From contig CP136064.1 of the NCBI GenBank assembly GCA_032622095.1, positions 48,054,073 to 48,118,072 on the forward strand: 64,000 nt of DNA, read 5' to 3'. The position numbers and the translations under genes were made by a program. Each line of letters begins with the position of its first letter. The first letter of the stretch is position 1. This document shows positions 58,460 through 64,000 of the stretch, one piece after another. A model generated the notes under the pieces. It did not search any database. It saw only the letters and a program-made list of their open reading frames with translations, and was not told where the DNA came from. This DNA is from Siphonodentalium dalli. Its lineage: Eukaryota; Mollusca; Scaphopoda; Gadilida; Siphonodentaliidae.

Positions 58460-59738
58460 ATGGAGTTGAAAGTCGTCAGGAAATTCACATTGGCAGTGGT
58501 TATTCAGCAACTTGTCTATAACTTGTGCGATTCTTATGAACAGTCGACATCATATAAGTTATTTAATAACATATTCTCGAATTACAGCAAATATTTAAGG
58601 CCTGGAAATGACCCAGTGCAAGTAAAAATTGCCTTTATTTTGGCAGAAATTTCGGAAATTGATCAATTGGCACAGACTATAGAAGTTGGCGCTTTGATGA
58701 TGATATCTTGGCGGGACGAGAGATTAATATGGGATGAAAATGAGTTTGATGTAGATTATTTGCACTTACCGCAATCTCTTCTTTGGACTCCGGATTTAAC
58801 GGTTATGAATGCAGCCGGACCAACAAAAGAATTTGGTTCCGATAATCAGGATATGGCTGTTGATCTTGATGGAACAGTAACATGGTACCTAGGCTATTTC
58901 TACAACACCAGGTGTCAAATTGACGTCACAGAATTTCCTTTCGACTCACAAACGTGTACGATATTGATTGGAACTTGGACCTCAGGTGCGAACGATGTCA
59001 ACGTCACAAACATTGGACGACCATGTAATTTTGGATATTTTTAGTGAATATGGGGAATGGGATTTAGTTTCCACGTCAATGTACCGGTATGAATATCATG
59101 ATCCTGAAGGTGAAAGTCTAATGTCGGAATGTCGAGTGGAATTATCAATCAAACGGCGGTCCTCCTACTATGTGATGTTTACTTTAGTACCCGTCATTGT
59201 ACTATCTTTGCTCAGCTTGGTGGCCTTCGTTATTCCGTATAGATCTGGAGAGAAAATGGCATTTGCCGTCACGATGTTTCTTTCGAATTCAGTTTCACTT
59301 TCATTTTTCAGTCAGTGGATGCCATCTTCGTCAGATTCGATTTCAAGATTCGCCATTTTTCTCAGCGTCCAGTATGTACAGAGTGCACTCATTGTTGGCG
59401 CGGTTGCCGTAATACAAACATTCGCCGAACGCCACAAGAGTTATCCCCCGTCCAAGATACACAAAGCAGCAATGAAGATTCTCGGACGTGGCATTCGGAT
59501 TTTTGACGACGAAGACTTTTGCTTGACTGGTAAAACCAATATTAGACAATGTGGCAACAGTACACCAGTGTTTGAGATAGCAGCAGATGGATCTGAATAT
59601 GAGGTCAAGACCAATTCCACTGAGCATTTATTATCATGGAGGGCCTTCTCTGAGATGACGAATCGCTTCTTCTTGTTTTTATTTTCTATACTCTTCTTCT
59701 TGGAAATTGTAACACTTTTTTGCACTCTGTTGTCATAG
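58460..59738 (+). pseudogene. Receptor 5: Cys-loop receptor with a one-base frameshift
   Basis: Complete in outline but carries one extra T at about 59013 (AACATTGGACGACC against AACATGGACGACC in receptor 3), shifting the frame after residue 184, behind the Cys loop. The first frame stops at 59044. The rest, through M1-M4 to 59738, is open in the other frame. L79 in loop D as in receptor 3. Pore: GEK present, but M2 reads MAFAVTMFLSNSVSLSFFSQ, with Q at 20' and serines at 14', 16' and 19', unlike the D/E copies. With a single lesion and otherwise clean frames it is either a very young pseudogene or an intact gene with a sequencing error. No joined translation is given. Confidence 0.85.
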
Positions 59739-60652
59739 TGAAGTTGTCGGTGAACTCCTCCATTTAGAGAGACTGTTTATTTTGTTATTACGCGCGCCGC
59801 GTGTATACTAATGTACACATTCTTGTTTCGCCTAGGTGCTGCCTTAGCGCTGGGGGTTCTATTTATATGTTAATTATTGGAACACATTAAAAGTTGTAGT
59901 GCGACCCCGAGGCCGAGCTGTAGTGCGACCCCGAGGCACAGCCCGGTAAAAGGTGTAGTTTAGAATTTTAATTTCGTTTATTGGCGTTTACATTATGTCA
60001 ATAATGTTGATTTTTGGTTTGTGATAAGCTATGTCAGTTACAAATAACAGAAATGAAAACGATTCTATAATTACAATCATGGGTATATAATATATGATCT
60101 TGAGCGCGTTACCATTTCTGACTATGGTTTTCACGTGGATAATGGGTGTTTCGCGAAGAAAGGGTAATAGAAACGTTTCGCATTTTGATCGACAACAGAT
60201 AATTATTACGAATAGGATTCTACGTCACTAAGTTTGCGTTCTTTATATTCGTCGTCGTTTTTCTCTATTCGTTGTTAAGATTCGGATTTCCTTCAACAAT
60301 ACATGATATAGTAATAAGTTCTCGATCGTTACCCAGCTCCTCAATGTGGGAGATAACTCTGAGATTATGACCCTAAATTGTTATCAGCACGTGACCCTAA
60401 TTTGTATCTATTAGTGGCAATCAAATCATTCGTCGTGAAGCACGAGGCTCTTGGGAAACACAAAGCCCTAAGTTATGACCTGATAACAGCATTTTTAAGT
60501 GCAAAATATTCACGACACGCAGTCCCGAATTCCCCTTACTGCGATTTGCAAGCACGATTGTCTCAAACGGGCTCGTAGTCACGGTCATCTAATATATATT
60601 TGTAATAATTATCTGTTGTCATTTAAAATGCGAAAGGTCTCTACTTACGTAG
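59739..60652. other. 3' flank of receptor 5
   Basis: Counterpart of 33593-34484, with GTAGTGCGACCCCGAGGC repeated twice near 59896 and 59919 and a small insertion near 60303. No gene recognised. Confidence 0.55.
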
Positions 60653-60656
60653 TTAA

Positions 60657-61137
60657 AGATACGGGCGGGGTAAACAAAAACCGCCATATACAGAAATAAT
60701 AGTAAAACATAGACCTACTTTGTTTTTATACCAATCAGAAATATTGCATAAACAGTATGTTATTGTCAATTCCCCCCTTTGTTGTGTAAAGCAAAAAAAC
60801 GTTACGTTACCTGACTTTTGTTTAGATCCGGATATGGTAAACATGAAGAGCGTTAATTGTTACTGTTGTCCTGATATGGAAATAATAAAGAGCGTTTATA
60901 TAATTTGTGTGTGGTTAGCCAATAGAATTGCGCTGTGTTATGTAAACAGAAGCACAACTTCTGTAACAAGAGCAGGCTCTTGTTTACGTACACAATCGTA
61001 CGTCTTGACGACAATCTACCATTGAAGCGCTGATTATGTTTGGCATATGAACAAAACTATATATATTTTAATATTCCTTCTGTTGATGGCGATTTGAACA
61101 AATATGAATATTTCTGCAACGAACGCCGCCCGTGCCT
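60657..61137. mobile_element. TTAA-type MITE, diverged subtype, copy B
   Basis: TTAA at 60653-60656 and 61138-61141; counterpart of 34489-34970. Confidence 0.85.
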
Positions 61138-61141
61138 TTAA

Positions 61142-61700
61142 CGACAGCGTGTTAACTATCTGCATATGGATAACAATTGTTTAAAATTCATATCATAATT
61201 AATTGATACATAACGATAATATTGTTTGTAATACAACTATGATTCTATACTAGTTGTGTATTTTTCCCGTTTGCTGTCGAACCAATATTTACAATATTTA
61301 CAAAACGGTCTCAATATGATTAAATTTACTAAGTATACTGTTTATGATAAACTCAGAACTTAAATCAATTCAAGCTGCACACAGTGTTTGGAACATTCAA
61401 TCTGCAAACCTTAAATATTACACACCATCGACCACTCTAACTGGTCAATAAGGGAAATTTAAAGTTATTCTGAAGACAAACAATGTTGTAGCTAAAGAAA
61501 GTCCATTTCGGGTTTATATATCGTCGGTGGGTTTATATATCGTCGGTGGGTTTATATTTATAGCTGCTTCTCATGGAAATTTCGTATTCTAAAATGTCGC
61601 ATCTGCTATATCGATTCCACTTTTCGCTGTTGGCTGTTTTTTAGGGAAATTCGTCTTCTAAAATGTCGTATCGTTAATTCTAAAATATGGTAATGTTATT
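61142..61700. other. Intergenic within copy B, no gene recognised
   Basis: Counterpart of 34975-35532, including the TTTATATATCGTCGGTGGG tandem. Nothing coding. Confidence 0.5.
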
Positions 61701-62160
61701 TGTGACCCGCCATATGAAATCCAGTCGTAAGTCGGGATTTTTTTTTACCCTGTGCCAATGCATTATCTTATATATGCGAGTCGACCATAGGTCGCCTCGC
61801 ATATATAAGAGAATGCATTGGCCTAACAATTTTTTATCATTTTTTTAAAATAAATGTTTCTTACAAGTTTTAGGACATAAAATAAAAAAACATCCATTAC
61901 CCTGCAGGGAGCCCCACACATATAGAAGCATATAGAAGAGTGTCGTCTGCTCATGTTTGTCTGGGGCTCCGTATGGGTGAAATTATAAAATTGTTAAAGA
62001 ATACAAGAAAAAATTATTAAAATTGTAAAAAATTGTTAGGCCAATGCATTCTCTTATATATGCGAGGCGACCTATGGTCGACTCGCATATATAAGAGAAT
62101 GCATTGGCACAGGGTAAAAACAATCCCGACTTACGACTGGATTTGATATGGCGGGTCACA
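61701..62160. mobile_element. TGTGACCC-family element, copy B
   Basis: TGTGACCCGCCATATGAAAT to GATATGGCGGGTCACA, 460 bases; counterpart of 35533-35994. One stem base in hairpin 1 has changed (CATTATCTTA for CATTCTCTTA). Confidence 0.9.
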
Positions 62161-62616
62161 TTTTCGAAACCGTTCATGGTTGGATTATTATCTGATTGGA
62201 TTATTTTGAAGCCGTCTAGTCGGAGTGCGTATCATCCTTATTCTGAGTGACAGAGACCAACGAAACCGCGAAAATCGTCAAAACGGAAATCTCAGTACAA
62301 TCTCAAAGATTTAGATTTTTTCCTTCTGCAGTGTCGTAAAAATAATAAAAATCATTTGTTCTCATCAACTGGAAGATAATTGAATATGAAAGTATATCTA
62401 TTATAACAACTGTGATATAACGTGTTATTTGTTAAGTTATTGATAAATATCAATTATATAGTTCCAGAGATAAATATGTTTTTGTGTCTCCTGGACAATT
62501 TGATTTTCCTGAGGTACGACCTTATAGACATTATAGTCAATAGAGCGATTAGGAATGGGGAAAGTTGAAATTTCTAAGTATACTAGATGTCAACAAGAGG
62601 TATATTTAAATTAAAA
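62161..62616. other. Intergenic within copy B, no gene recognised
   Basis: Counterpart of 35995-36445. Nothing coding. Confidence 0.5.
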
Positions 62617-63115
62617 TCTAAAATTATGGCTCCAATCTAGGGGTGACCCCGAAGTTCCATATATATTAAGTCTGGTGATGATCAGATGAGGGATGTCGTC
62701 TGTGTGTGTGCCGAAGGATTTAGTCGTGCTAAGAGTAAACACCAAGATGTCCGCTGTCGGCCAATTTTTTCAACGAATTCAGGAAAGAAATTGATGGCTC
62801 TCATCTAGAGGTCACCCAGAAGATCCATGCGAATTTGATCATTATCGGATGAGGGATGTGGTCTGTAGGATGTGCCAAATTATTTAGCCATGTAGAGTGT
62901 AAAATCCAAGATGGCCATGTTTTTCATCGAAAAATTTTGATAGCTCGCATGGAGAGGTGATTCTAAACATGTCTGTAAATTTTCAAAATTATTCCCTAAT
63001 AAATGCGGACTGCATGATGTGCCGATGGATTAAAACATGAACTCCAAGATGGCTGTTGGTGGCTATGTTTTTAACGAATTCCGAAAATTATGGCTCCAAT
63101 CTAAAGGACAATCCT
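62617..63115. repeat. Degenerate AAGATGGC tandem repeat, copy B
   Basis: Counterpart of 36441-36975; the first unit has lost AGATGGCCGAGAGAGAA. Confidence 0.7.
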
Positions 63116-63240
63116 AAGACTGAAATTTGGTATGGTCATGTATTTCGACCTTCCGGGTAACATGGACTACTAGCTGGGTCATGACTTCAAAATCAATGCA
63201 GAACATGGATATGTACATCTATACAATGGGGTCACTTACA

Positions 63241-63331
63241 ACATCATCGTCATCATCACCATCATCAACATCCTCATGACCTCATCGTCATTGTTGACAT
63301 CATCATCATCATCATCGTCACCCAGCAATGT
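63241..63331. repeat. (CAT/TCA)n microsatellite, copy B
   Basis: Shorter counterpart of 37083-37183 with an internal insertion near 63276. Confidence 0.92.
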
Positions 63332-63553
63332 CACATGTTGACGTTATGACGTCATATCCTCACGGGCATCGCCGTTCTCAGTAACGACTGGGTGGATCTC
63401 ATTGAAATTATATAGATTTGAATGTATGGTAGGAATATTAAATATCAGATAATAAAGGTCAAGGTCGAATATGGGTGGTGTCGTACTATTTTTATTTGCT
63501 ATTTGTTATTGTCAATTATGAAGTTAGCCAACGTTTCCCGAGCAAAGCCGTGT

Positions 63554-63625
63554 ATGCATATAAGAGAATCCATTGGCACTGGGTTTTCTTTAAATTTCAG
63601 GAAGCTCCAGTCATGGAAGGGTTAA
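63554..63625. mobile_element. Right-end fragment of the TTAA hairpin element, copy B
   Basis: Counterpart of 37406-37478 with TTAA at 63622-63625. Confidence 0.7.
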
Positions 63626-64000
63626 ATTAACGTGCTGTATAAGGTATATATTCAATAAAAAAATAATGAAATGCTCTTGAACGTAATAACACAGCCTCGA
63701 GTGTTATACTTCCGCGATGACACAAGTGCCGTATAAACAATCCCATTAAAACACATGACGTTATGTGTTTATTACACGGCATGTACCCATCCTAGAATCC
63801 GTGGATTAAAAATACAGACTTAAAAGGTTTATTTAGGCACATACAGAGATTCTTTTGTCATGTGTGATGATGCTTTTATTTTTAAATTCCGGTTTCATGG
63901 TTGAGGCGAACGTCGTGTGCGTCATTTGACGTCAGCGAGATGCGTATGGAACGTACACGGATTTGTAAATATGGAACAACAATAACACTGTACTTCTAGG
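63626..64000. other. End of window, continuation of copy B
   Basis: Matches 37479-37843 to the last base, apart from an extra GTCATTTGACGTCAGC near 63920 that is missing in copy A but related to the version at 16360. The duplication has not ended at the window edge. Confidence 0.7.

Larger units (their letters stand above)
52870..64000. repeat. Segmental duplication, copy B (at least 11.1 kb, runs off the window)
   Basis: Counterpart of 26540-37843. Offset about 26.33 kb near receptor 4, 26.15 kb after receptor 5 and 26.17 kb near 61701, the shifts being explained by the retroposon and microsatellite in copy A and the receptor 3 deletion. Shares both nested transposon insertions, so those predate duplication. 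Confidence 0.9.

Overview
This looks like a window from an AT-rich animal genome, most likely a lophotrochozoan and probably a mollusc. The reasons are GT-AG split exons, C2H2 zinc-finger and aldonolactone-oxidase exons, many short inverted-repeat transposons and satellites, and a tandem cluster of intronless Cys-loop receptor genes. Expanded, intronless nicotinic-type receptor families are known from molluscs (bivalves, and the chemotactile receptors of cephalopods). The phylum call is inference; no species is claimed.

Main content: five tandem, same-strand copies of a single-exon nicotinic-acetylcholine-receptor-like subunit of about 425 residues. Copies 1 (12563-13846), 2 (26031-27308) and 4 (52362-53639) are intact. 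Copy 3 (32502-33592) has lost M2-M3 through a 187-base deletion, and copy 5 (58460-59738) has a one-base insertion. All keep the signal peptide, the 13-residue Cys loop, four membrane segments where intact, and the cation-type GEK pore motif. None has the paired cysteines of an acetylcholine-binding alpha subunit, and several aromatic-box positions are changed. Copy 4 is a mosaic: promoter and ligand-binding half of copy 3/5 type, membrane half and 3' flank of copy 2 type.

Layout. 1-2.3 kb: last two exons of a C2H2 zinc-finger gene. 2.3-12.2 kb: no recognised gene; TIR elements, hairpins, an 80-base tandem repeat and a CRE/TATA-bearing promoter-like stretch. 12.3-16.4 kb: receptor 1 with a perfect 91-base inverted repeat in its 3' flank. 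17.0-22.7 kb: 48-base satellite split by a 4.6-kb palindromic element. 23.3-25.1 kb: 172-base satellite with a nested TA-flanked element, then a transposon fragment. 25.3-38.0 kb: receptor 2 and broken receptor 3. 38.0-51.5 kb: intergenic DNA with transposons, the last exon of a minus-strand ALO-type oxidase, and a 3.2-kb tandem duplication. 51.5-64.0 kb: receptor 4 and broken receptor 5, in a segment that duplicates 26.5-37.8 kb almost base for base and runs off the window end.

The receptors presumably supply subunits of pentameric cation channels; a chemosensory role is a hypothesis based on the single-exon tandem arrangement and the altered ligand site. The segmental duplication, mosaic gene, independently broken copies and a post-duplication retroposon insertion show a locus in rapid turnover. 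A false duplication from uncollapsed haplotypes is an alternative that must be kept in mind for the second half of the window.
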